DNA of 47,921 bases from Hominimerdicola alba (lineage in GTDB: Bacteria; Bacillota; Clostridia; Oscillospirales; Ruminococcaceae), in assembly GCF_900112155.1 (NCBI RefSeq), contig NZ_FOKQ01000014.1, forward strand, positions 1 through 47,921, written 5' to 3'. The notes below the pieces were generated by a model that saw only the letters and a program-made list of their open reading frames with translations, did not search any database and was not told the DNA's origin. Position 1 is the first letter of the stretch. Each line of letters starts with the position of its first letter. Positions 15,728-24,168 of the stretch are shown piece after piece. A program made the position numbers and the translations under genes.

Positions 15728-17202
15728 CTACGCCGTTTTCAACTCAAAAAGTGAAACTCCGCAGCGGTTTTGGGAAACCTTTGCAAAAAGCTTCTTTATG
15801 TTGTAGGAAATCGCCAGCAAAAGGAACTCCGTTCTGATGTTTTTGCTGCCCCTGCATAGGAATCTGCTGAAGCCGTGATCCTGCTTCAGCACACCGAATG
15901 CCCCCTCCGACTGGATGCTCCTGTTCATCCTCAGCTGTCTGCCGAAGTTGGTCGTAATGTTCTCCAGGCTCTCTTCCCGCAGCTCTTTGAACCTGTTCGA
16001 TACCGAAAGCGTCTTGTTGCCCTTTGCTTTCGTGCAGTTCTGCCTGTACGGACAGCCCTCGCAGCTTTCGCATCTGTAAACCGCTTTCTCCGAAACGAAG
16101 CCGGTCTTGCTCTTTTCATGCTTCGTTCCGCCCCTCCAAAGTATCCTGCCGGCCTCGCATACGAAGATATCGCCAACTCCATATTTTCGGGCCTGCCGTA
16201 CTTCGTGCGTTGGTTTTTCTTCTTTTGCTGTTCATAATTTACCGGCTTTATGTATGAGATCAGACCGTGAGATCTGAGATACAGATAATTCTCCTCGCTC
16301 TCGTATCCTGCATCGCAGATGATGTTTTTCAACACAAACAGCTCAAGGCTGTTGAGTTTTTCGAGGAACGGGATCAGCGTGTTTACGTCGCTTCGCTCGC
16401 TGGAAATGTCTATTCCGAGTATGTATTCCCCCTCGACAGCAGCCTGTATATTGTATCCCGGCTTAAGTTGACCGTTTTTCATGTGGTCTTCCTTCATCCG
16501 CATAAAGGTAGCATCGGTATCGGTCTTGGAAAAGCTGTTCCGACCGTCAAAAAGACTGTTGTAATACTCATACTGTGCCAGCTTTTCAGAATATTCTTCG
16601 AGCTTTTCAAGTGCTTTCTGATATGACGATTTGTGATGACCTTTACCCGTGACACGAACTATCCCGACCTTTGACATCAGCGATGAAAGGGTAGCTATCA
16701 TATCAGGAACCGGCGTATTTCTGGGAAATCTTATGCCAAAGGCGGAGTCGATCTCATCCAAGACAGCCGGCAGTTTTGCACGGAGCTTTTCTTCATTTTT
16801 AGCAACTGATTTCTTCCAGACAAACGTATATCTGTTGGCATTGGCTTCGATCTTGGTGCTGTCTATAAAAAGATTTTCACCACTGATCTCGCCCATTTTC
16901 TTTCGGAAGCGTGAGATCGTGCTGTGATCGGGATTTTTGGATCCTTCGAGCGGCCACCAGAAGTATATATCGCGTTTGCAGAGCTGTTCGATCTTACGGC
17001 TTGAAAATGCGCCGTTCATATAGCCGAATATGAGTATTTTCATCATGATGTCCTCAGGGATATCCCCCATCCACTTGCTTTGAACGGTGTAGTCCGCAGT
17101 GTAATAGATCTCGTTGATGACATCGTTCAGCATTTTCACCTGTGAGTTTTCCTCGATGTAGATATCAAAATTCATATTCATCCGCACTTGACAATTTCTC
17201 AT
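15728..17202 (-). pseudogene. IS1182-family transposase, frameshifted
   Basis: The frame from ATG 17202 encodes an IS1182-type DDE transposase: MMKILIFGYMNGAFSSRKIE and NPDHSTISRFR near the N-terminus, then FIDSTKIEANANRYTF with the first catalytic Asp, QAAVEGEYILG, and ICDAGYESEENY with the second. After about NQRTKYGRPENM (DNA 16172-16182) the frame shifts. The proper C-terminus continues in another frame as FVCEAGRILWRGGTKHEKSK, the cysteine-rich CESCEGCPYRQNC, then RMNRSIQSEGAFGVLKQDHGF to a stop at 15728. One small deletion explains the break, so the element is probably immobile. Terminal inverted repeats could not be fixed by eye. Confidence 0.88.
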
Positions 17203-17349
17203 TTTTATGGTACAATCCTTTCGTTGGTTTGATGTTTTCTTGCAATTACATTATACCACAAAATGAGAAGCCTAGCACTATTCCTTGCAGGGTCTTATAT
17301 TTTAGGGGATAAGAAAATTCTGACGGTTACCTCATTTACGCAAGTATAA

Positions 17350-17392
17350 TAAAAAACGGATAGTCGTCTGATACTGACGTTCTATCCGTTTT
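17350..17392 (-). terminator. Terminator of second BspA-like gene
   Basis: AAAACGGATAG (17353-17363) pairs with CTATCCGTTTT (17382-17392) with an inner GTC/GAC pairing. Text is nearly the same as the cellulase terminator at 11743-11781, and it lies 32 bases after the stop, as there. Confidence 0.85.
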
Positions 17393-17423
17393 GCATTTAT
17401 CAAATTATAACAAATTCAGCCTA

Positions 17424-19643
17424 TCACTTTATAGTAATAGTTCCTGCATTTTTGATTGCATTTGCTGTATCCCAGCTACCGTTTACTCTTGCCGCGATAG
17501 CGACCTTGTAGGTCTTACCCGGGGTGAGGTTCTTGGGAGAAGTGTAAACTGTGTCGGTTATGTCCTGTGCTTGAACTATCCACTTTCCTGCCAGATATAC
17601 AGCGATGCCATATTTGTCTGCACCTTCGACTTTATCCCATGTAAATCTTACCTGGTGGTATTCTTTGCTGTATTCTACTTTGATGTTTGTGGGATAAGTG
17701 AGCGCATTGGCGGTTAAACGCTTGTAGGTGTTAGTTCCGTTATTGCCGATGACTGCATATTTCCCGTTACCGCTTACAACGTTTTTGGGAGCATTTGCAT
17801 TTACCCAGCCGCTGCCGTTCGGGAGACTCATTTCCTCTGTTATATTGCTAAACTTCTCACCGATCTTGAGAGTGTTCAGCTTGTTGCAGTCTTTGAATGT
17901 ATCGGTAAAATCTTTCACTTTGCTTGTATCAAAGCTGCTGAGATCAAGTGTTGTAAGGCTGGAACAACCAAAGAAAATATCACTCATGTATTTGACATTG
18001 CTTGTATCGAAACTACTCAGATCAAGTTTACTCAGACCGGAGCATCCGTTGAACATTGAATGCATTTCTGTTACACTGCTTGTATCAAAATTGCTCAGAT
18101 CAAGTTCGGTCAAACTTGAACAACCACCGAACATCCAACCCATACCTGTGGTATTTTTTGTATCAAATCCGCTAACATCTATCGACGTCAGACCCGAACA
18201 GCCGTTGAACAAACTGGTCATTATTTTTACATTGCTTGTATCAATTGAACTAACATCAATCGTTGTCAAAGCGGAGCAATCATGGAACATACCGGAGATA
18301 TCTTTTGCCTTTCGGGTATCAAATCCACTTACATCAATTGAGGTAAGGCTAGTACAATGACTGAAGATAAAAGAGAAACTATCGACACTGCTTGTATCAA
18401 ATCCACTCACATCAAGCGAAGTAAGATTTGAACAATCGCTGAACATATTGTTCATATCTTTTACCTTGCGAGTATCAAAGCTGCTTACATCAAGTCTTTT
18501 CAAACCGGAACAGTAACGGAACATTCCATATATATATGTAACATTACTTGTGTCAAAATTACTCACATCAAGTTCGCTCAGTTTTTTACAGCCACCAAAC
18601 ATATAGGACATAGTTGTGACATTACTCGTATCAAATCCGCTTACATCAAGTTCAGTCAAACCTTTACATCCATAGAACATCCATCCAATATTTGTGACCT
18701 TGCTTGTATCGAAACCGCTCAGATCAAGCGTGGTCAAGCCATAACAGGATGAGAACATATCGCACATATCCGTGACATTTTCGGTATTAAAGTTACTTAT
18801 ATCAAGTGATGATATTTTCTTACATTCCTTGAACATACCGCTCATATTCGTGACATTGCTTGTATCAAAACCGCTTACATCGATCGAAGTAAGTTTTGAA
18901 CAGCTTTCAAACATATAACCCAGATTTGTTACGTTGCCGGTATCGAATCTGCTTACATCAAGTTCAGTCAAGCTGGTACAATCCTTGAACATCCTAAGCA
19001 TACTGGTAACATTGCCGGTATCAAATCCGCTTACATCAAGTGATGTCAGACCGATGCACCCCAAAAACATTGCAGGCATATTTGTAACATTGCTTGTGTC
19101 AAATCCGCTTACGTCAAGTGCAGTCAGTTTATAACAACGTAAAAACATACAACCCATATCTGTAACATTGCCGGTATCGAATCCGCTTACATCAAGTGTA
19201 GTCAGTTCGGAACAATCATAAAACATACTATTCATATTTGTAACTTTGCTTGTGTCAAATCCGCTGATATTAAGGGTGCTCAGTTTTTTACAGCCAGAGA
19301 ACATATTGCTCATATCAGTAACATTGCTTGTATCAGCATCTGAAAGATCAATATAAGTACAGTAATTAAAATCGCTGAACAGCTCGCTGCAATCTTCAGG
19401 CAAAACAGTTCCTTCTAAAGCTACGATGGTTTTTACATACGAACGGTAACAAAAATCCCTTACAGCTGTACCATTTACCTCACCTCTGAGAAACAGCACT
19501 CCTGAATTTTCATCATAGGAAAATTTGTTTGCAAATTCGGCATGCGCGGTTATAGTCTGTGTTATTATCGGCGCGCCAACGCTGACAGTTCCTGCTGCCA
19601 TACACAGTGACACTACTACTGCTAAAAATCTTTTTACTCGCAT
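17424..19643 (-). CDS. Secreted BspA-like protein with 19 DUF285 repeats and C-terminal Fn3 module
   Basis: 739 residues from ATG 19643, which follows GGAGGTAACAAC on the minus strand; an ATG eight codons upstream lacks a site. A signal peptide covers about 1-33 (VKRFLAVVVSLCMAAGTVSV ... AHA). Residues about 100-610 are an array of 19 units of exactly 26 residues (78 bases), each like LDVSGFDTSNVTxMxxMFxxC. The usual MF becomes IF, LF or TF in a few late units. An Fn3-like module closes the protein (about 652-739) and matches those of the cellulase and the first BspA protein at roughly four of five residues. The SH3b and KPVIYLYP domains of the first BspA protein are absent. It likely mediates adhesion to fibre, host or neighbouring cells (inference). 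It has its own promoter and terminator. Confidence 0.88.
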   Translation of the reverse strand: MRVKRFLAVVVSLCMAAGTVSVGAPIITQTITAHAEFANKFSYDENSGVLFLRGEVNGTAVRDFCYRSYVKTIVALEGTVLPEDCSELFSDFNYCTYIDLSDADTSNVTDMSNMFSGCKKLSTLNISGFDTSKVTNMNSMFYDCSELTTLDVSGFDTGNVTDMGCMFLRCYKLTALDVSGFDTSNVTNMPAMFLGCIGLTSLDVSGFDTGNVTSMLRMFKDCTSLTELDVSRFDTGNVTNLGYMFESCSKLTSIDVSGFDTSNVTNMSGMFKECKKISSLDISNFNTENVTDMCDMFSSCYGLTTLDLSGFDTSKVTNIGWMFYGCKGLTELDVSGFDTSNVTTMSYMFGGCKKLSELDVSNFDTSNVTYIYGMFRYCSGLKRLDVSSFDTRKVKDMNNMFSDCSNLTSLDVSGFDTSSVDSFSFIFSHCTSLTSIDVSGFDTRKAKDISGMFHDCSALTTIDVSSIDTSNVKIMTSLFNGCSGLTSIDVSGFDTKNTTGMGWMFGGCSSLTELDLSNFDTSSVTEMHSMFNGCSGLSKLDLSSFDTSNVKYMSDIFFGCSSLTTLDLSSFDTSKVKDFTDTFKDCNKLNTLKIGEKFSNITEEMSLPNGSGWVNANAPKNVVSGNGKYAVIGNNGTNTYKRLTANALTYPTNIKVEYSKEYHQVRFTWDKVEGADKYGIAVYLAGKWIVQAQDITDTVYTSPKNLTPGKTYKVAIAARVNGSWDTANAIKNAGTITIK

Positions 19644-19705
19644 TGTTGTTACCTCCAAAATTTTCAATTTTTAATAGAATAAAATATATAAATATTCTAA
19701 AAGAC

Positions 19706-19734
19706 ATGATAGCATACATCACAAAGAATGTCAA
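19706..19734 (-). promoter_or_regulatory. Sigma-A promoter of second BspA-like gene
   Basis: On the minus strand, TTGACA (19734-19729) and TATCAT (19711-19706) with 17 bases between. It shares TTGACATT and GCTATCAT with the promoter of the first BspA-like gene at 9093-9121. Confidence 0.82.
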
Positions 19735-19846
19735 CAATTACGATATGTTTTATTTATTATTTGTTTATTATCAATAAAAGAAAATATATTTTTTTATGCT
19801 TTTGTTGAATGTCGATCTTTGATAACACGAACGATCAATATTCACG

Positions 19847-19896
19847 TACCAAAACGAGCGTATGCATACGTTTGCATACGCTCGTATATTTTGGTA
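19847..19896. repeat. Long dyad with bulge, followed by TGGTAT/TCGTAT repeats
   Basis: TACCAAAA-CGAGCGTATGCA pairs with TGCATACGCTCG-TATA-TTTTGGTA: 20 paired bases, one 4-base bulge and a 6-base loop. There is no T-tract on either side, so it is not a standard terminator. To its right, 19889-19950 carries several further T(G/C)GTAT words (TTGGTAT, TTCGTAT, CTGGTAT, TTCGTAT, TTTGGTAT). It lies between the membrane-protein stop and the BspA promoter and may be a protein-binding array. Confidence 0.6.
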
Positions 19897-19969
19897 TCGT
19901 TTGGAATAAAATTCGTATCGTCTGGTATGAGTTCGTATAATTTGGTATACACATCAACGAAAAAACTAT

Positions 19970-20845
19970 CTACCGATGCATAACAACCAAAGCCAACACT
20001 GCCATACCAATACACATCACACCCAGAAACACAGACCCGACTCTTGTTCCCATCAGCGGACGATATATCTTCGACGGTTTCTCGGGCGAAAACCTTATCT
20101 CCCGCAGATTGCCGATATCCGGCACATCAACATTCGTGAACACACCCTCGCTTGAAACATAGATCGTCCCATTAACTTCATACTGCCACCAGGGCTTGTA
20201 AAGGCGGCTGATCCCGCTGCCTCGCCTGCCAACCGTTCTTCCGCCTCTCTTATGGCTGCTTTTAGAATAATGATAATTTCTGTAAATGCACATAGCCGTG
20301 ATCACCTGCGTACATTCTCTCATTTTACGCGAATGCACCACAGGCGGTATCACCAGCATTCCCAAGCCAACTATTCCAAACCCGACGCAGGCAACTTCTA
20401 TCATCCTTTCCTGCGTAAAATAAAAGCTACCAGGATGTGACTTATGATAAACGTTCACCACCGATATCACCACCAGCACAGCCCCTATCAGCGGAATCAC
20501 AAGATTCATAATACTCTCCAGCGATACTCCGTCCTGAAACAGACCGACCAGCCCGACGAACAGTAGCAGCGCCCCGAATGTCGTCATGCAAAGTAAAGGT
20601 TCCGTTTGCGCAAAAATCGGCATAGCGATCAGCACACCGATAAACGCTATTACAACTATCGCTACCTTGATACTGTCCGCCTTGCTTGTCTTACTTTCCT
20701 CCAGACCAAGCTTTCCCTCCAGTCCAAGCCTTTCAGCAGGCACACCGTCCACAATCAACCTTTTTCCATAAGGATTGACAATCGCCCGCATCAGCGTTCC
20801 CATATCGAACACAGGTGAAGTAAACTCATCATTACCACTATTCAT
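19970..20845 (-). CDS. Multi-pass membrane protein of unknown function
   Basis: 291 residues. Hydrophobic segments occur at about 60-78, 82-103, 109-128, 150-168 and 268-288. The N-terminal 55 residues and a loop of about 90 residues between the fourth and fifth segments are soluble. That loop is basic then beta-rich (RGGRTVGRRG, PWWQYEVNGTIYVSSEG, FSPEKPSKIYRP) and recalls DUF3592-type proteins, in which a small domain sits between membrane helices. The start ATG 20845 lies just after a TTTACT-N17-TATAAT promoter, with GGGGG as the only purine site. No enzymatic motif is seen and the function is unknown. Confidence 0.75.
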   Translation of the reverse strand: MNSGNDEFTSPVFDMGTLMRAIVNPYGKRLIVDGVPAERLGLEGKLGLEESKTSKADSIKVAIVVIAFIGVLIAMPIFAQTEPLLCMTTFGALLLFVGLVGLFQDGVSLESIMNLVIPLIGAVLVVISVVNVYHKSHPGSFYFTQERMIEVACVGFGIVGLGMLVIPPVVHSRKMRECTQVITAMCIYRNYHYSKSSHKRGGRTVGRRGSGISRLYKPWWQYEVNGTIYVSSEGVFTNVDVPDIGNLREIRFSPEKPSKIYRPLMGTRVGSVFLGVMCIGMAVLALVVMHR

Positions 20846-20870
20846 ATAAATGCCCCCTATCTTTATTTAT

Positions 20871-20899
20871 ATTATACCACATCACAATATAAAAGTAAA
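20871..20899 (-). promoter_or_regulatory. Sigma-A promoter of the membrane protein gene
   Basis: On the minus strand, TTTACT (20899-20894) and TATAAT (20876-20871) with 17 bases between. The inserted ISAs1 element begins only about 12 bases upstream. Confidence 0.75.
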
Positions 20900-20910
20900 G
20901 AACCATAGCT

Positions 20911-22104
20911 AACTGATACACGGCAACAGCATTTACTTTTTAGAGAAAAAGAAGTAAAATAGAGATATGAAGATAGAAGAATTAAAAGAAGGAATACGAA
21001 ATATAAGTGAGCCAAGGAGGACAGGATATGGAAATATCCGACACAAGCTTGAAGATATAATAATCATAGGACTGTGTACCATAATATGCGGAGGGGAAGA
21101 TTTAGCCGATATGGAGGCGTTTGGCAAGAGTCGACAGGAATATTTGTCGAAATTTCTTGAACTTCCGAATGGTACACCTGATAGTGACACATTCAGACGA
21201 GTATTTGAAAAACTAAATCCGTCTGAGCTTTCGTCATGCCTGATAAACTGGATATCATGTGAAAGAACCAAAAGAGGAACAGTTGCGATAGACGGAAAAA
21301 CGATTTGCGGAAGCGGCAATTGTAAACATAAAGCATATCATGTAATAAGTGCTTTTGTTGCAGAAAATCAGCTTACTTTAGGTGAATTGGCAGTTGAAGA
21401 AAAAACAAATGAGATAACGGCAGTTCCTGAACTTCTGGATCTGATTGATGTAAAAGGCGACATCGTAACTGCTGATGCAATGAGCTGTCAGAAGAAGATC
21501 GTTGAAAAGATAATTAAGAAGAAAGCAGATTATGCAATAGGTCTGAAACAGAATCAGCCTGCATTATACAAGGATACCAAAGATTATTTTAATGAATTTT
21601 GTGATGATATTCCGATGAAATCGACGCTTGACAAGGGACATGGAAGAATTGAAAAACGTGAATATCAGTAGCTTACCGAACTGTCTTGGCTGGAACAAAG
21701 AGACGAATGGAAAGGCTTAAAGGGACTTGGATGCGTGAAGTCAACAGTTAGCGAAAAAGGAGAAACACGAGAATTTACAAGATATTTCATAACCTCGCTT
21801 ACTGATCTCGATGAATTTGCCGATTCTGTAAGAAAGCACTGGGCAATAGAGAATAATCTTCATTGGTGCCTTGATGTTATTTTTAAAGAAGATGCTTCAA
21901 GAGCAAGAAAAGACAATTCACCACTCGTTCTCAATATTATGCGTAAAATCGCTCTCAATCTTGTTTCTCAGGCTCAGTACAAGCGTATTAGTAAAAGGCG
22001 TCTGATGTTTCGTGCTGCTCTTGAACCTACTCTTTTTCTCGATATCCTTTTTGATCCTTCTTCCGTTTCTCCTCAATAGTAAATGCTGTTGCCGTGTCTC
22101 AGTG
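20911..22104 (+). mobile_element. ISAs1-family insertion sequence
   Basis: The ends carry a perfect 20-base inverted repeat: ACACGGCAACAGCATTTACT at 20918-20937 and its complement at 22078-22097. It extends to about 26 bases with one mismatch (ACTGAT against ACTGAG). The transposase fills the interior. The element is about 1.19 kb, normal for the family. No target duplication is obvious in the flanks, suggesting rearrangement or an old insertion. Confidence 0.88.
20967..22079 (+). pseudogene. ISAs1-family transposase interrupted by an amber codon
   Basis: From ATG 20967 the frame encodes an ISAs1/H-repeat transposase: an N-terminal DDE_Tnp_1-associated part (RRTGYGNIRHKLEDIIIIGL), then DSDTFRRVFEKL, VAIDGKTICGSG (first catalytic Asp), VTADAMSCQKKI (second Asp), IGLKQNQPALY and GHGRIEKREYQ. 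A TAG at 21669-21671 follows. The same frame then resumes without a shift (LTELSWLEQRDEWKGLKGLG, VRKHWAIENNLHWCLDVIFK with the catalytic Glu, EDASRARKDNSPLVLNIMRK) to a TAG at 22077. A single substitution, not a frameshift, disables it unless the amber codon is suppressed. Confidence 0.9.
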
Positions 22105-22118
22105 GTTACAATGAATAA

Positions 22119-22595
22119 TTAAACAAATATAGTTTCCTTTTTAAGTTGAGTAGCACCACAAAAGTATATAAACACTAACACCAAACAAATAAGACAGCGG
22201 TTCAAAGGGGCTGTTGCAGCCCCTTGTGACGGAATGATAAATTTTCCGTTGGTAATGCTATTATCCAGACTCCCGCAAGAGCCAAACATAATAAATTTAT
22301 TTGCCCCTGTCAGGTGATTTACTTCTGCTGTCAGTTCTCCTGCACGGTCAGAACCAATATGTGTCAAATAAAAAGCGCTCTCTCTATGATTCCTTTGAAA
22401 TGACCATATCGGTATATTTCCGTTACAGACACTTACTTCTGCAATTTGTTTGCATTCATACTGCGACAATAAATGTTCGTATATCTCCTTGGAGAATATT
22501 ACAAGGCATATTTCAACGAGATGCTTTTTTTCACTATAGAAAGCCTCGAAATTTACGATCGGTTCACTTTTAATATCATAAGAATCAATTATCAT
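22119..22595 (-). pseudogene. Nucleoside phosphorylase, 3'-truncated
   Basis: ATG 22595 opens a frame whose first 120 residues match the N-terminal half of PNP/UDP-type nucleoside phosphorylases: FSKEIYEHLLSQYECKQIAE, IPIWSFQ, FYLTHIGSDRAGELTAEV, and the phosphate-site region KFIMFGSCGSLDNSIT followed by GKFIIPSQ. After that the frame enters an unrelated hairpin sequence (22205-22225) and an arbitrary tail (LICLVLVFIYFCG). The catalytic C-terminal half (about 110 residues) is missing. It lies just right of the ISAs1 element, pointing to deletion or insertion damage. Not expected to be active. Confidence 0.75.
22205..22225. repeat. AAGGGGCTG-TTG-CAGCCCCTT hairpin at truncation point
   Basis: Perfect 9-base stem with a 3-base loop, exactly where the nucleoside phosphorylase homology ends. 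It resembles the GGGGCTGTTGCA ends of the MITE-like element at 25813. It may be a transposon scar or a terminator. Confidence 0.6.
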
Positions 22596-22664
22596 CTGAA
22601 CCCTAACCACCTTTCAAATTCCGTTTATATTGATAATCAATTATATCACTACTTTGACGCATTA

Positions 22665-22904
22665 TCAATGGAAACGCCATAGTACTTCTGACTTTACATC
22701 AGAAATACTATGGCTTAATACTTCTATATGAGTATCGGCAGTATCGAAGCTGTCCTTGGGAATGATATGTCCGTTCTCGTTCTTAACGACAAACGCCGAC
22801 GAAGCAGTATAACTGTCGTTAACGGGGTTTGCTTTGAGTTCGGAAAGAGCCTGATAAGCCTCACTCTCGACCTTGAAATCCACTACAAAAATACTTTCTG
22901 CCAT
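22665..22904 (-). pseudogene. Small conserved protein, C-terminus replaced (DUF1269-like)
   Basis: ATG 22904 follows AGGAGGTATAAACA. The first 55 residues (FVVDFKVESEAYQALSELK, NDSYTASSAFVVK, IIPKDSFDT) look like the N-terminal domain of small clostridial proteins that normally continue with a glycine-zipper membrane region. That region is absent; the frame instead ends in about 25 unrelated residues. A 15-base inverted repeat with one mismatch (CCATAGTACTTCTGA, 22677-22691 with 22699-22713) covers the odd 3' end. I read it as truncated by a small insertion or deletion. The family assignment is from memory of the pattern and only moderately secure. Confidence 0.5.
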
Positions 22905-23070
22905 TGTTTATACCTCCTGTTTAGTGCAATACTGTTATATTGCATAAAATTTTGTATTATTATCGCAACATATTTTTATTCGTTTGTCAACACCTAATTC
23001 AAAATTTCAGGCAAGTACGATGCCGGGCTCTTGAGGTGACGATCAGAAGTGCTGTGTTCGGTATTATAAA

Positions 23071-23580
23071 TCATGCATCTTTTATCAGCGCATACATCTT
23101 CATATTCTCGAGCTTACCGTTCTTGAAAGCATTGCACCTCAGCACCCCTTCGCAGGCGAAGCCGGCCTTTTCAAGTACTCGGCAGGATGCTGCATTGCTT
23201 TCAAAGGGCTCAGCAAAGATCCTGATGATGTCGGTATTGTCAAAAACATAGCTGCAAATCTGCCTGACAGCTTCGGTCGTATAGCCGTTACCCCAGTAGG
23301 GTTCCCCGATATAGTAACCCAGCTCGGCAGTCCGGTAATGGATATTTCCGCAGCGGAATATGCCTATGCTCCCGATGATCTTATCATCGGCAGTGACCGC
23401 AAAAGCAAAGGTCTTATCCTCATCGGCGGACAGCATCGCCCGTATAAAATCCTCTGCATCCTTCTCCGTGTAGGGAAAAGGCAGACCGTCCCTCAGATTA
23501 TCAAGTATCTTTACGTTGTTCAGATTCTCGGCCAGCGCGGTCTTGTCTTCAAGCTTCCATTTTCTTATTCCGATAACCAT
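23071..23580 (-). CDS. GNAT-family N-acetyltransferase (RimJ/RimL type)
   Basis: 169 residues from ATG 23580; GAGGT lies 8 bases upstream and the ATG two codons earlier is too close to it. GNAT landmarks: IRKWKLEDKTALAENLNNVK at the start, AFAVTADDKIIGSIGI in the central sheet, the acetyl-CoA site GYYIGEPYWGNGYTTEAVRQ, then NAASCRVLEKAGF. This spacing matches the ribosomal-protein/aminoglycoside-like Acetyltransf_3 group. The substrate cannot be told. It is the last gene of a four-gene minus-strand operon starting at 25560; the next gene upstream ends 25 bases away. Confidence 0.9.
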   Translation of the reverse strand: MVIGIRKWKLEDKTALAENLNNVKILDNLRDGLPFPYTEKDAEDFIRAMLSADEDKTFAFAVTADDKIIGSIGIFRCGNIHYRTAELGYYIGEPYWGNGYTTEAVRQICSYVFDNTDIIRIFAEPFESNAASCRVLEKAGFACEGVLRCNAFKNGKLENMKMYALIKDA

Positions 23581-23605
23581 TTTCATTACCTCAATTAAGT
23601 TTATT

Positions 23606-24166
23606 TCAGAACCCCATAGCGGTCTTTGTTTGCTGCATCTTTTCCGTGCCCACCAGCTCTTCAAAGAGCATAAAGGCAACAGCCTGGCTCGTCTTCGGGC
23701 AGTAGGATGTTATGATATTATCCGTCCTCACAACCGGCTCATCCACGACGATTGCACCGTACTGTGCAAGCTGTTTTTGCCTGTGTCCACCGTTAAGGTG
23801 ATAGGTCGTGGCACGCTTCCCTTTAAGTATGCCGCTGTTGCCCAGCGCAAGCGCCGCGACGCAGATAGTTGCTATCATCTTGCCCCGAGCATTGAAATCA
23901 TTTATCAGCTTAACCGCCTGCTCCGAGAAGGCATCCTCGTAAAAGCCGTATTCCTCAAAGCCGCCGGGGATCGCCAGCGCATCGTAGTCGTCGATGCAAA
24001 CATCATCGAGCAGCAGTTCCGCGTTGACCGACACACCGAAAGTGCTTGTGACCGTCTTTCGCAGAGCGCAGGTAACAGCATCGACACCTGCCCAGCCCAT
24101 AATGTCAACAAAAACGCTCGCCTCCATTGTTTCAAAGCCTTGAGCAAGAAAAAGCAATACTTTCAT
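23606..24166 (-). CDS. DJ-1/PfpI family protein
   Basis: 186 residues. DJ-1 fold motifs: VLLFLAQGFETMEA (acidic residue E12 or E15), DDYDALAIPGGFEEYGFYED, and the nucleophile elbow MIATICVAALALG with Cys102, followed by AVVxxPxVRTD-like VVDEPVVRTDNIITS. Members include deglycase/chaperone-like and redox-sensing proteins; which applies cannot be read from sequence. It follows the transglutaminase-like gene by 2 bases and precedes the acetyltransferase, so it is co-transcribed with both. Length is normal. Confidence 0.92.
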   Translation of the reverse strand: MKVLLFLAQGFETMEASVFVDIMGWAGVDAVTCALRKTVTSTFGVSVNAELLLDDVCIDDYDALAIPGGFEEYGFYEDAFSEQAVKLINDFNARGKMIATICVAALALGNSGILKGKRATTYHLNGGHRQKQLAQYGAIVVDEPVVRTDNIITSYCPKTSQAVAFMLFEELVGTEKMQQTKTAMGF

Positions 24167-24168
24167 GT

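Noticed and set aside
15581-17300. Terminal repeats for the IS1182 element
   Set aside because: GAGGCTGTTGC at 15581 would be a fitting end, but no matching complement was found to the right of 17202.
17424-19643. CRISPR-like array suggested by regular repeats
   Set aside because: The 78-base periodicity is coding, with degenerate third positions and no spacers.
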